Origin: Bacillota bacterium
GTDB lineage: Bacteria; Bacillota_A; Clostridia; Peptostreptococcales; Anaerovoracaceae
NCBI GenBank assembly: GCA_017556895.1
Contig: JAFYLX010000052.1
Span: forward strand, 1-5,945
DNA length: 5,945 nucleotides
Reading direction: 5' to 3'
Under the pieces are notes generated by a model that made no database searches, was not told the origin of the DNA, and saw only the letters and a list, made by a program, of their open reading frames with translations. The position numbers were made by a program, and so were the translations under genes. Positions within the stretch are counted from its first letter, which is position 1, and the number at the start of each line of letters is the position of its first letter. This document shows positions 1-5,904 of this stretch, in pieces.

Positions 1-1538
1 AGTTCATTAGATGTAAAATAATCAACTAGTGCCCTGTACGCTGTATCTTCATAATCACTAACGCCCTTCAACTTCTTAGAGCTTTTATTTAGAATGCTTG
101 TATTCTTTACCATATATTGCAAGTCAGAGTTTGGAAATTCTCCACTACCCCACCAAGCAGCATCCAGATTAAGTAATAATAAAACTTGAGGTAATACTTT
201 ATCAGCACCTTTCTGTACACCTGCACCTTCATCAATTGCGCTATAGTACGTATTAAAGGTGAAAGTGTGTCTAGGCTGTTCTTTATAAGCTTCTGTAGCA
301 GATTTATCAGAACCAGCCCGCATAACAGTCATAGCTGGTGCATAAACAATAGAAGTCAATGCTTCATCAGTATCTTCAAGCATATTTAGATTACTTAAAT
401 AGTAATTAAGCTCATCTACATATGAACCACTACCAACTAAATAATCTATAGCTATAAGTGCATCCAGATATCTAAGCGCACGATGATACGTACTATCTAC
501 ATTTAAGTCTTTTACACTATCCGATATGGCTTCTAGATAATTCGCAACATTACCATCATTATCTTGAAAACAACCTAATAGACACTCTGCAGCATATTTA
601 ACACGGTCACTACTAAGATAAATAGGCTCAATTTTTGCATAATCACCTAAACCATATATCTTATATACTTTACTATTTCCTATATACGCTATCCGCAGCT
701 GCTTATCTTGGAATGCCTCCCATAGCTGTTCACGGACCACGCCTTGATCTATTTCCTTAGTTTGACCTGACTTATTACTCTTACCCGTAGCCTGCCACCC
801 AGAACCAAACTCATAGCCATTATAAGAAACGGTGTACCCATTAATATTACTCTTATAAGTCTCTCCAGGAATATACATCTGCTGGTCTTTCATAGCATTC
901 TTAACAGAAGATTCAGAAACTGTACCCTCTCTAAGCTCTATATAGTCCTTTTCCCAGGACCCTCTATCATAAGCATTCTGTGGCGCTATTTCCCAGTACG
1001 CAATTGATGGCCAGAATCCCCTACTAGTCTTAAAATTCTGAGTAGATTTTCTTTGCGCAGCCTTTATGCCTGTACCTACATTGTAAACAGCAGCAAAAGA
1101 TTTTCCAGCTTTTTGAGCCGCATTTAAACTGTCCATATAAACATACTTGGACGGGTCGAATGCATAATCACCAAATTTAGCTTTTTCGCCTTCTACAAGA
1201 ACATAAAACAACTTATTAGCAGCCCAGGTATAAGAAGCTTTAACGTTGTCTATATAGAATGTTCTGTAAATTAAAAGTTCACCAGCGTTCAGATTATATT
1301 CTTCTGCTTTATCAAGAGTATCTTTATAAGTTTTCGTTTGTTGTATACCTACAACGTAACCCCACCAAGATACTGCGTAGACACTAGAACCACCAGATGA
1401 ACCCCATGATGTAGTATCTACTTTTTCAGAAGCTGAACCAATAACACCTGCAGTATCCGCATACACAGGGATTGCATTACTTGCCAATAAGCTCAAAATT
1501 AAACTTAAAGCTATCATTGGCCTCATAAACTTCTTCAT
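1..1538 (-). CDS. Large secreted protein of unknown function, C-terminus beyond window
   Basis: An open frame of 512 codons runs off the left edge, so the stop and C-terminus are missing. I do not recognise the family. Residues 1-27 form a clear Sec signal peptide: MKKFMR, then a hydrophobic stretch from about residue 8 to 20, then a VYA site with likely cleavage after A27. There is no lipobox cysteine. The mature part starts with a Ser/Gly/Trp-rich stretch (residues 42-60, including WW at 58-59) and is rich in Tyr and Trp throughout. Residues about 310-400 read as mostly helical (YHRALRYLDALIAIDYL). A WWG occurs at 462-464. No catalytic motif, sortase signal or repeat is visible in the part present. 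The ATG at 1536-1538 is chosen because AAAGGAGG (1545-1552) lies at good spacing; M5 and M8 would shorten the signal peptide. A 13-bp hairpin lies just upstream of this ribosome binding site, leaving no room for a promoter between them. Coding and export are fairly sure; function is unknown. Confidence 0.85.
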   Translation of the reverse strand, partial: MKKFMRPMIALSLILSLLASNAIPVYADTAGVIGSASEKVDTTSWGSSGGSSVYAVSWWGYVVGIQQTKTYKDTLDKAEEYNLNAGELLIYRTFYIDNVKASYTWAANKLFYVLVEGEKAKFGDYAFDPSKYVYMDSLNAAQKAGKSFAAVYNVGTGIKAAQRKSTQNFKTSRGFWPSIAYWEIAPQNAYDRGSWEKDYIELREGTVSESSVKNAMKDQQMYIPGETYKSNINGYTVSYNGYEFGSGWQATGKSNKSGQTKEIDQGVVREQLWEAFQDKQLRIAYIGNSKVYKIYGLGDYAKIEPIYLSSDRVKYAAECLLGCFQDNDGNVANYLEAISDSVKDLNVDSTYHRALRYLDALIAIDYLVGSGSYVDELNYYLSNLNMLEDTDEALTSIVYAPAMTVMRAGSDKSATEAYKEQPRHTFTFNTYYSAIDEGAGVQKGADKVLPQVLLLLNLDAAWWGSGEFPNSDLQYMVKNTSILNKSSKKLKGVSDYEDTAYRALVDYFTSNE

Positions 1539-1563
1539 AAACAACCTCCTTTAAACCAAATTA

Positions 1564-1595
1564 TGGGCTGTAACTATTTTGCTAGTTACAGCCCA
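1564..1595. terminator. Perfect 13-bp hairpin between two genes, terminator-like in both directions
   Basis: The arms 1564-1576 and 1583-1595 are perfectly complementary (core arm GGGCTGTAACTA) around a 6-base loop. Read on the plus strand it is followed by ATTTTTAT, a good terminator tail. Read in the direction of the genes (minus) the tail is TAATTTGG, a weaker U-tract. It lies 24 bases past the stop of the 564-residue gene and 11 bases before the ribosome binding site of the next gene. It may be a leaky intergenic terminator, an mRNA end-protecting hairpin, or a bidirectional terminator. The hairpin itself is certain; its role is inferred. Confidence 0.7.
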
Positions 1596-1619
1596 ATTTT
1601 TATATGTTGCTGTAGTATA

Positions 1620-3314
1620 TTACTGAGTTGCTAAAAACTCCTTAATAAACTTACCTAAATATAACGGCTTAGTGAAGTCTGGTGTATACCATTCATCACT
1701 ATAATCGTTATTGTTTTTGTTCTGTTCATCACATGGCTCCACGATAGTTTTATTATACCAATCAAGCCAAGATGAGGAACTGCCAGAGTTTTCGTATACA
1801 TTATATAACTTCTTAAAAGTTTCGTAATTATAATCCTCATACAAATAACCTAAGCCTAAACGACCAAGCTTAGTCACAAGATAAGGACTTTCCTGATTAC
1901 GACTAGACCATCCAAGAATATAATCATCCGAAAACTCACTAAAAGGTCTGCATAAGAACTGCACAAATGGGTCCTTAGTAGCATCCGCTTCAGACTCAAA
2001 GTGATAAAGCTCAAGAATCACATGAGTATCAGACTCTGCAGTCACTACAAACATAGTCTCTCGAGTGCTAGAATAATAAGAACCTGATGCTAAAACATCA
2101 TAATCGCCCTCAACACTCTTAAACCACTCACTATCCTTCGGGAGAATCCACTTATCCCCTATAACATTAGTACGTTCTTTCGTAGAACCCCCTGCAATAT
2201 CGCCTGCAGCCCAATCAGCAGTTCTACCATCTTCTACTGCTGAATAGCCTGTATGCTTCTCTACCCCATACTTACCATTATAGATGATATCATTAAATCC
2301 AAATTTTCTCCAGTGATAACTTGTTTCTTCCCAAACCCAGCTATACTTAAATGCTGGATTCTCCCGAAGTTCTGCAATATGTTCGTTGAAAAACTTCTTA
2401 TCAAGGACTTCACGTAAGTATTCTGTATTAACGTACGTTAAATCTCTATTAGAGATAAAAACATCACAACCCTTTTCAGTCGTAAGGCTTAATACAACAA
2501 TGCCATTTTTAATTTCAGTTACCCACCAACAAGAGTGCTCAGCACCATTAAGATATACCAAATCACCCTTCTTTAAAGTAACTTCATTATCTTTCCAGTC
2601 CACTACAGCAAAGTTCTTTTCCATAGTTTTAACTGATGTTAAAACTATAGAATCACCTACAACAATCCCAGAACCATCATCACTCAATACGTAATGTAAA
2701 TTTAAATCATCTAAAGCATGCTCAGAAGTCGCATCATACCAGTCAATCTTCGCAATATCCTTCTGATACTTCTCCGCAATCTCTGGGTCAATAGCTGCAA
2801 TTGCATCGTAGTTAGCCCTTGCCTGTTTAGACATCTTTACAGATGCTGACTTTGCAGTCGGCTTCGGGGTGACAGTTGCTTTCGGAGCCTTAGTCGCTTT
2901 CGGAGTTGCACTAGCTGCTACAGTCGGAGTTGCAGTAGCCTTAGGCTCCTCAGTCGGCACTGGTGTTACAGTAGGTTCCGGAACCTCAGTTGGGATCGGA
3001 GTCGCAGTTGCTTCAATTTCCGGAGCTTCAGTTACTTCTGGCACAAGCGTAGCAAACGGAGCCTCAGTCACACTTGGCATCGGCGTTACAGTCATCGCCG
3101 GAACTTCAGTTACAACCGGCGCCTCAGTAATTTTAATCTCAGGCGTTTCAGTCCCTGCCGGAACATCTGTAACTTCCAAAGTTACGTTTGCTGTAGGAAC
3201 TCCCGTTGCTACAGAAGCATTTGGCTTTTCATCATCCTTCGTAAAAACGAAAATACAAGTTACCATAATTGCAATAAATGCAACAATACTTAAACCATAA
3301 AATAATTTCTTCAT
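1620..3314 (-). CDS. Membrane-anchored surface protein with Thr/Pro linker and possible DUF6273-like domain
   Basis: This 564-residue protein has a short basic N-terminus and a hydrophobic helix at about residues 5-25, with no convincing lipobox (MVTC at 17-20 has Thr before Cys), so it is probably an uncleaved membrane anchor with the rest outside. Residues 34-160 are a Thr/Pro/Val/Glu linker built from phased T-x-x-P units, suitable for crossing the cell wall. A charged, probably helical segment follows (160-190), then a folded region from about 190 to 560 with many Trp and Tyr. Within it, 'CWWV...NGIVVLSL' (262-276), 'YVNTEYLREVLDKKFFNEHI' (294-313) and 'DKWILPKDSEWFK' (387-399) follow the order of elements I know from DUF6273, often found on exported proteins of gut Clostridia. 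This match is from memory and weak. The ATG is preceded by AGGAG (3324-3328) 9 bases away; stop is TAA. A 250-base intergenic region upstream suggests its own promoter. The molecular function is unknown. Confidence 0.88.
   Translation of the reverse strand: MKKLFYGLSIVAFIAIMVTCIFVFTKDDEKPNASVATGVPTANVTLEVTDVPAGTETPEIKITEAPVVTEVPAMTVTPMPSVTEAPFATLVPEVTEAPEIEATATPIPTEVPEPTVTPVPTEEPKATATPTVAASATPKATKAPKATVTPKPTAKSASVKMSKQARANYDAIAAIDPEIAEKYQKDIAKIDWYDATSEHALDDLNLHYVLSDDGSGIVVGDSIVLTSVKTMEKNFAVVDWKDNEVTLKKGDLVYLNGAEHSCWWVTEIKNGIVVLSLTTEKGCDVFISNRDLTYVNTEYLREVLDKKFFNEHIAELRENPAFKYSWVWEETSYHWRKFGFNDIIYNGKYGVEKHTGYSAVEDGRTADWAAGDIAGGSTKERTNVIGDKWILPKDSEWFKSVEGDYDVLASGSYYSSTRETMFVVTAESDTHVILELYHFESEADATKDPFVQFLCRPFSEFSDDYILGWSSRNQESPYLVTKLGRLGLGYLYEDYNYETFKKLYNVYENSGSSSSWLDWYNKTIVEPCDEQNKNNNDYSDEWYTPDFTKPLYLGKFIKEFLATQ
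2866..3206 (-). repeat. Degenerate coding repeat giving 17 T-x-x-P motifs
   Basis: On the plus strand an 11-base pattern GGnnnnnCAGT (minus ACTGnnnnnCC, with drift) recurs, starting at 2866, 2884, 2902, 2926, 2944, 2962, 2980, 2998, 3022, 3040, 3058, 3082, 3100, 3118, 3142 and 3160, plus an outlying copy at 3196. It encodes T-x-x-P (mostly TEAP, TEVP, TVTP, TATP; one copy begins with Ser) at residues 37 to 150 of the surface protein. Apart from the outlier, spacing is always 18 or 24 bases (6 or 8 residues). The units differ at many bases, so the repeat looks old and held at protein level. The stretch is GC-rich for this window (33 of 60 bases at 2881-2940). Confidence 0.9.
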
Positions 3315-3364
3315 ACGTCGTCTCTCCTTTTAAATAAAATGTTTTGTGTGTTATTACTTTTCTC

Positions 3365-3380
3365 TTTTCATTCTTATATG
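3365..3380 (-). repeat. Direct repeat, copy nearer the surface-protein gene
   Basis: The minus-strand sequence CATATAAGAATGAAAA is identical to 3478-3493, and similarity continues loosely for about eight more bases (AGAA then AAGT). It sits 50 bases upstream of the start codon at 3314. It could be a regulator binding site or a remnant of duplication; nothing in the window identifies a binding protein. Confidence 0.7.
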
Positions 3381-3477
3381 AAAATAAAAGTAAAAATTTT
3401 CTTTCTTGAAATTTTTTCATAAGTTACACTATACTTATAAATAAACTTCAAAATAGAAAGCTTTTAAACTTCTTCTA

Positions 3478-3493
3478 TTTTCATTCTTATATG
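3478..3493 (-). repeat. Direct repeat, copy further from the surface-protein gene
   Basis: This is the second exact copy of CATATAAGAATGAAAA on the minus strand, 113 bases upstream of the first. It overlaps one arm of the AT-rich inverted repeat at 3450-3481 and lies between the end hairpin of the DUF5688 gene and the presumed promoter region. Confidence 0.7.
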
Positions 3494-3525
3494 TGTATTT
3501 GGAAAATTCTTTTCTATTTTAATTT

Positions 3526-3551
3526 TGTGGGTAGCTTTTCAACCACCCACA
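3526..3551 (-). terminator. Hairpin with GAAA loop after the DUF5688 gene
   Basis: In minus-strand RNA the arms 3541-3551 and 3526-3536 pair over 11 base pairs, including two G-U wobbles (3544 with 3533, 3542 with 3535), around the tetraloop GAAA (3537-3540). On the plus strand the two wobbles become A-C mismatches, so the full stem forms only in RNA read in the direction of the genes. It begins 13 bases after the TAA stop. The 3' side is A-rich (AAATTAAAATAG) rather than a U-tract, so it is not a textbook intrinsic terminator; it may protect the mRNA end or need a factor. Confidence 0.6.
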
Positions 3552-3564
3552 TGAATCATTTAAG

Positions 3565-4479
3565 TTAAACTAAAGCTAACTTTTTATCTTCTACAGTAAA
3601 CAAATAAGGACGATAACCTAATATATCCTCTTCCATAAGCGCAGTAGAATTTATCTCACCGATCATATTACAAATATCATCTAAGTCTTTATATTTTCCA
3701 CCATCCCATGCTAAGATAATAACCTCATGTACCGAACTAGGAAGAATTAATAATTGATTAGTTTTCATAATCTTCGCAGCATCAAGCAATACACTAGGAT
3801 ATAACATTAAAGCAGCACCATAAATACCATACGTATTTGATAACACGTACATCTGTGGTGCCCCAAGCATGTCAGCCAAATCAACGGAGTCATCAATCAA
3901 ATCTCCTAATACATCTCCCATACGTCTAAAAGATGTTGGCATTAATCGAAGTGTATTTGCAAATGCAACACTCCACAAATCTTCTAGACTAACATCCCAC
4001 TGTTCTTTAATCTTATCCGTAACAGTAACTGATTGAAGACCGTCACCATCATGGTCTAAATAGATTCTAAAAATAACTGCCAAGTCTAATTTACGAACGT
4101 ATGGCTTATCTGATAAAAATTTCACATTTTTATCATACGGAACTACCGTAAAATAAATATATCTGTAAATAAGTCTATAATCGGCAATAACTTCTGTATT
4201 AACCACTTTTTCATCTATTCGTTCTAGAATATGATCATATATCTCACCTAGGATGGAATCCAGTGATTGACCCTCATTAAATTTCTTTAGCCAAGGTTCT
4301 ATGTAGACCACAAGACCAAAGTGTGCACCCGTTCTTCTTGCCTCGACGCCAACCCACTTACAATCATTTTGCTTAACTACTTCTGCTATTTTTACCTCGA
4401 TACCATCTGCTAAACCTCTTGCTCCTAAACCTGCTACAACTACTGTTTCAAACTCACCCATACTATACTTCTTACTCAT
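3565..4479 (-). CDS. DUF5688 family protein
   Basis: This 304-residue protein shows the pattern I know from DUF5688, a family of unknown function common in Lachnospiraceae, often in accessory regions. Recognisable blocks in order: 'VEARRTGAHFGLVVYIEPW' (45-63), an acidic helical stretch (70-92), 'YVRKLDLAVIFRIYL' (127-141), 'WDVSLEDLWSVAFANTLRLMP' (161-181), 'MYVLSNTYGIYGAALMLYP' (210-228), 'ILPSSVHEVIIL' (245-256) and a C-terminal helix with 'INSTALMEEDIL' (276-287). The length is typical and the protein looks complete. There is no signal peptide or membrane helix, so it should be cytoplasmic. The ATG (4477-4479) has AAAGGA (4489-4494) 9 bases upstream, touching the stop of the RadC-like gene; the gap is only 15 bases, so the two genes are probably co-transcribed and perhaps translationally coupled. 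It is last in the operon, followed by the hairpin at 3526-3551. Family assignment is firm; the biochemical role is not known. Confidence 0.9.
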   Translation of the reverse strand: MSKKYSMGEFETVVVAGLGARGLADGIEVKIAEVVKQNDCKWVGVEARRTGAHFGLVVYIEPWLKKFNEGQSLDSILGEIYDHILERIDEKVVNTEVIADYRLIYRYIYFTVVPYDKNVKFLSDKPYVRKLDLAVIFRIYLDHDGDGLQSVTVTDKIKEQWDVSLEDLWSVAFANTLRLMPTSFRRMGDVLGDLIDDSVDLADMLGAPQMYVLSNTYGIYGAALMLYPSVLLDAAKIMKTNQLLILPSSVHEVIILAWDGGKYKDLDDICNMIGEINSTALMEEDILGYRPYLFTVEDKKLALV

Positions 4480-4494
4480 AATAAATCATCCTTT

Positions 4495-4965
4495 CTACAT
4501 CTTTAAATTCTCTTTTAGTGAATAATAACCATCGCCTATAATTACATGGTCCAATAGAGTCACTCCAACTAGTGCACAAGCGTCTTTAACGCGTCTAGTA
4601 ACTAAGATGTCATCTTCTGAAGGTGTCGTGTCTAAACGAGGATGATTATGCAAGATGATAATAGAACACGCACCAACAAGTAAAGCCCTCATAAGAATCT
4701 CACGAGGGTTTAATATACTTGAATTCATAGTACCGTGTGATACTAAAAATAACCCAAGTACTTTACTCTTTGTATCTACTGCCAGCAAGTAAGTTTCCTC
4801 TTCTGCAAGGTCACATAAACGTAGCTGCTTGCTGGCAAATTCGTAAACTACCTCGGGGCTGGTAAGACGACCCAGCCCGTCCGGCACGTTATAGAATTTC
4901 TTTACTCTTAATGTTACACGATCCGTACTGCGATTTCTTAAAAGGCAATAAGACCGTACCCTCAT
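4495..4965 (-). CDS. RadC-family JAB (MPN+) domain protein, short form
   Basis: This 156-residue protein carries the JAMM metal-site signature: H106-N-H108-P, then S116 and D119 (H-x-H-P-x7-S-x2-D), with E89 in 'NPREIL' as the likely upstream glutamate. 'LHNHPRLDTTPSEDDI' and 'LLDHVIIGDGYYSLKE' are classic for the RadC group, so a zinc-binding hydrolase-type fold is likely. Full-length chromosomal RadC proteins are about 220 residues with an N-terminal helix-hairpin-helix part; this one lacks it, like the JAB-only versions common on plasmids, phages and integrative elements. The role of RadC proteins is unsettled, and the old link to DNA repair is weak. An ATG 13 codons further upstream (5004) is in frame but has no ribosome binding site and would overlap the previous gene by 23 bases. 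The ATG at 4963-4965 has AGGAG (4976-4980) upstream and follows the previous stop by 16 bases, so I prefer it. Stop is TAG. Confidence 0.9.
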   Translation of the reverse strand: MRVRSYCLLRNRSTDRVTLRVKKFYNVPDGLGRLTSPEVVYEFASKQLRLCDLAEEETYLLAVDTKSKVLGLFLVSHGTMNSSILNPREILMRALLVGACSIIILHNHPRLDTTPSEDDILVTRRVKDACALVGVTLLDHVIIGDGYYSLKENLKM

Positions 4966-4975
4966 ATACCACCAA

Positions 4976-4980
4976 CTCCT
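4976..4980 (-). promoter_or_regulatory. Ribosome binding site that decides the RadC-like start
   Basis: The minus-strand AGGAG lies 10 bases before the ATG at 4963-4965 and just after the TAA of the preceding gene. Neither in-frame ATG further upstream (5004 or 4989) has a comparable site. The spacing is slightly long, so initiation may be moderate or helped by coupling to the upstream gene. Confidence 0.65.
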
Positions 4981-4981
4981 A

Positions 4982-5902
4982 TTAATCATAAAATGACAAG
5001 TCATATGAATAGCCTGCGGCAGCAGCTAACTCTGCAGTTGCGTAAGTCTGCTTAACAGTACCAGTACCATCATACAACTTAGTATGTGTATAAAGCTTCT
5101 TTCCGTCTTTCTCATATGCTACATACTGATTAGCAAATACAACATGAGAACCACCAATAGCAAATGAATCATAACTCTCCGTTGCATCCATTTCTACACC
5201 CTTGACATACGCCAAGACTGTAACGCCCTTAATCGGATTCGTTTTTACAATTTCCGTTAGCTCACCTGGTAAATAAACAAATGTGGAAGAAGCACCTTCG
5301 GTAGCCTTTGCAACAGCATCAGTCATTACCTTAGATATTAGACCATTTATATACCTAGAAGTTTCCTGTGTAGTTAATGGACTAACCACTTCTTGTACTT
5401 TACCGTTATACTCCATACTTACGTAAGAATCACCTAAACGTAAACTGTACATTCTTCCATTTTCGTGTGTGTAGGTGTATGGTCGCTTTGGTCGAAAAAC
5501 CAAATCAATAGCGCCATTTGCATTTATCTGTGTAGGTTCCGCTAAATAGAACCCGTCGTTTGATGTTACACAGAATGCTTTTATGTACTGCGACTTAATA
5601 AGAACCTGATTTTCTACAGAATAGGAATATCCCAAACTCTCACACATCATTCGTACAAACTCATTTAAAGCTTCATCCGGATCTATCTGAACTGATACCA
5701 CACCTGCGTAATCCGCTTCAAGGTCATACGTTGTTGACACGACAGACATAACTGCTGCATCAGATGCGTAGTTTGATACAACATCTAAGTAATATTGCTC
5801 AAACTCTGTATTAAATGAAAGCATGAAACGTACAAACAATAATGTAGTACCTATCCAAATAAATAATGCTACAGGGATTGCGATAACTTTGAATCTATCC
5901 AT
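4982..5902 (-). CDS. Membrane-anchored extracytoplasmic protein, possibly TadE-like
   Basis: This 306-residue protein has one N-terminal hydrophobic helix at about residues 6-28 ('VIAIPVALFIWIGTTLLFV'), directly after MDRFK, and no further membrane segment, so residues 30-306 are probably outside the cell. After the helix come a stretch rich in Tyr and small residues (37-55), 'YDLEADYAGVVSVQIDPDEALNEFVRMM' split over 59-86, and 'VTSNDGFYL' (112-120). A single helix, then an Asp/Tyr segment, then a 'v-I-D-P-x-x-A-L-x-x-F' element and a D-G-[FY]-[YF] motif resemble minor pseudopilin or TadE-like proteins of Tad-type clusters in Clostridia, but this comes from memory of layout and could be wrong. 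The C-terminal half is not recognised. The ATG (5900-5902) has GAGG (5908-5911) 5 bases upstream. The gene ends 16 bases before the RadC-like start, so it is likely in the same operon. No pilus ATPase, TadB/C or prepilin gene is visible here to support the pilus idea. Confidence 0.85.
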   Translation of the reverse strand: MDRFKVIAIPVALFIWIGTTLLFVRFMLSFNTEFEQYYLDVVSNYASDAAVMSVVSTTYDLEADYAGVVSVQIDPDEALNEFVRMMCESLGYSYSVENQVLIKSQYIKAFCVTSNDGFYLAEPTQINANGAIDLVFRPKRPYTYTHENGRMYSLRLGDSYVSMEYNGKVQEVVSPLTTQETSRYINGLISKVMTDAVAKATEGASSTFVYLPGELTEIVKTNPIKGVTVLAYVKGVEMDATESYDSFAIGGSHVVFANQYVAYEKDGKKLYTHTKLYDGTGTVKQTYATAELAAAAGYSYDLSFYD

Positions 5903-5904
5903 AG

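Larger units (their letters stand above)
3315..3564 (-). promoter_or_regulatory. AT-rich intergenic region, probable promoter region of the surface-protein gene
   Basis: These 250 bases hold no credible gene. The base composition is extreme (10 of 60 bases are G or C at 3361-3420). Contents: the ribosome binding site AGGAG (3324-3328), two copies of a 16-base direct repeat, an AT-rich inverted repeat (AAAATAGAA at 3450-3458 against TTCTATTTT at 3473-3481) and the hairpin at 3526-3551. No strong minus-strand promoter stands out. A weak candidate is TTGAAG (3446-3451) with TGTAAC (3423-3428) 17 bases downstream, 4 of 6 matches in each box. Its role as promoter region is inferred from position. 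Confidence 0.5.

Noticed and set aside
1655..1840. Minus-strand open frame of 61 codons
   Set aside because: It is an alternative frame within the well-supported 564-codon gene, with no start signal or domain.
2386..2694. Plus-strand open frame of 102 codons
   Set aside because: It lies fully inside the surface-protein gene on the opposite strand, with no recognisable domain or supporting start signal.
2869..3300. Plus-strand open frame of 143 codons rich in Val, Gly, Ala, Thr and Ser
   Set aside because: It is the antisense shadow of the T-x-x-P repeat; the regular composition removes stop codons on the other strand. There is no sensible ribosome binding site and the protein is low-complexity.
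1630..3314. Lipoprotein reading of the surface protein (Cys at residue 20)
   Set aside because: The residue before the Cys is Thr, not Gly, Ala or Ser, and the hydrophobic helix continues past it to residue 25, which fits a membrane anchor better.
3232..3420. Minus-strand open frame of 62 codons overlapping the start of the surface-protein gene
   Set aside because: It is out of frame with that gene, covers its ribosome binding site and signal region, and translates AT-rich intergenic sequence into Lys/Phe/Tyr-rich text.
3365..3493. CRISPR array from the direct repeats
   Set aside because: There are only two copies of 16 bases with a 97-base AT-rich gap, and no cas gene.
4966..5004. Longer N-terminus for the RadC-like protein (ATG at 5004)
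   Set aside because: No ribosome binding site precedes it and it would overlap the upstream gene; the ATG at 4965 has AGGAG upstream.
4993..5004. Short palindrome ATGACAAGTCAT
   Set aside because: The arms are only 5 bases and it lies in the coding end of the upstream gene; this is within chance expectation.
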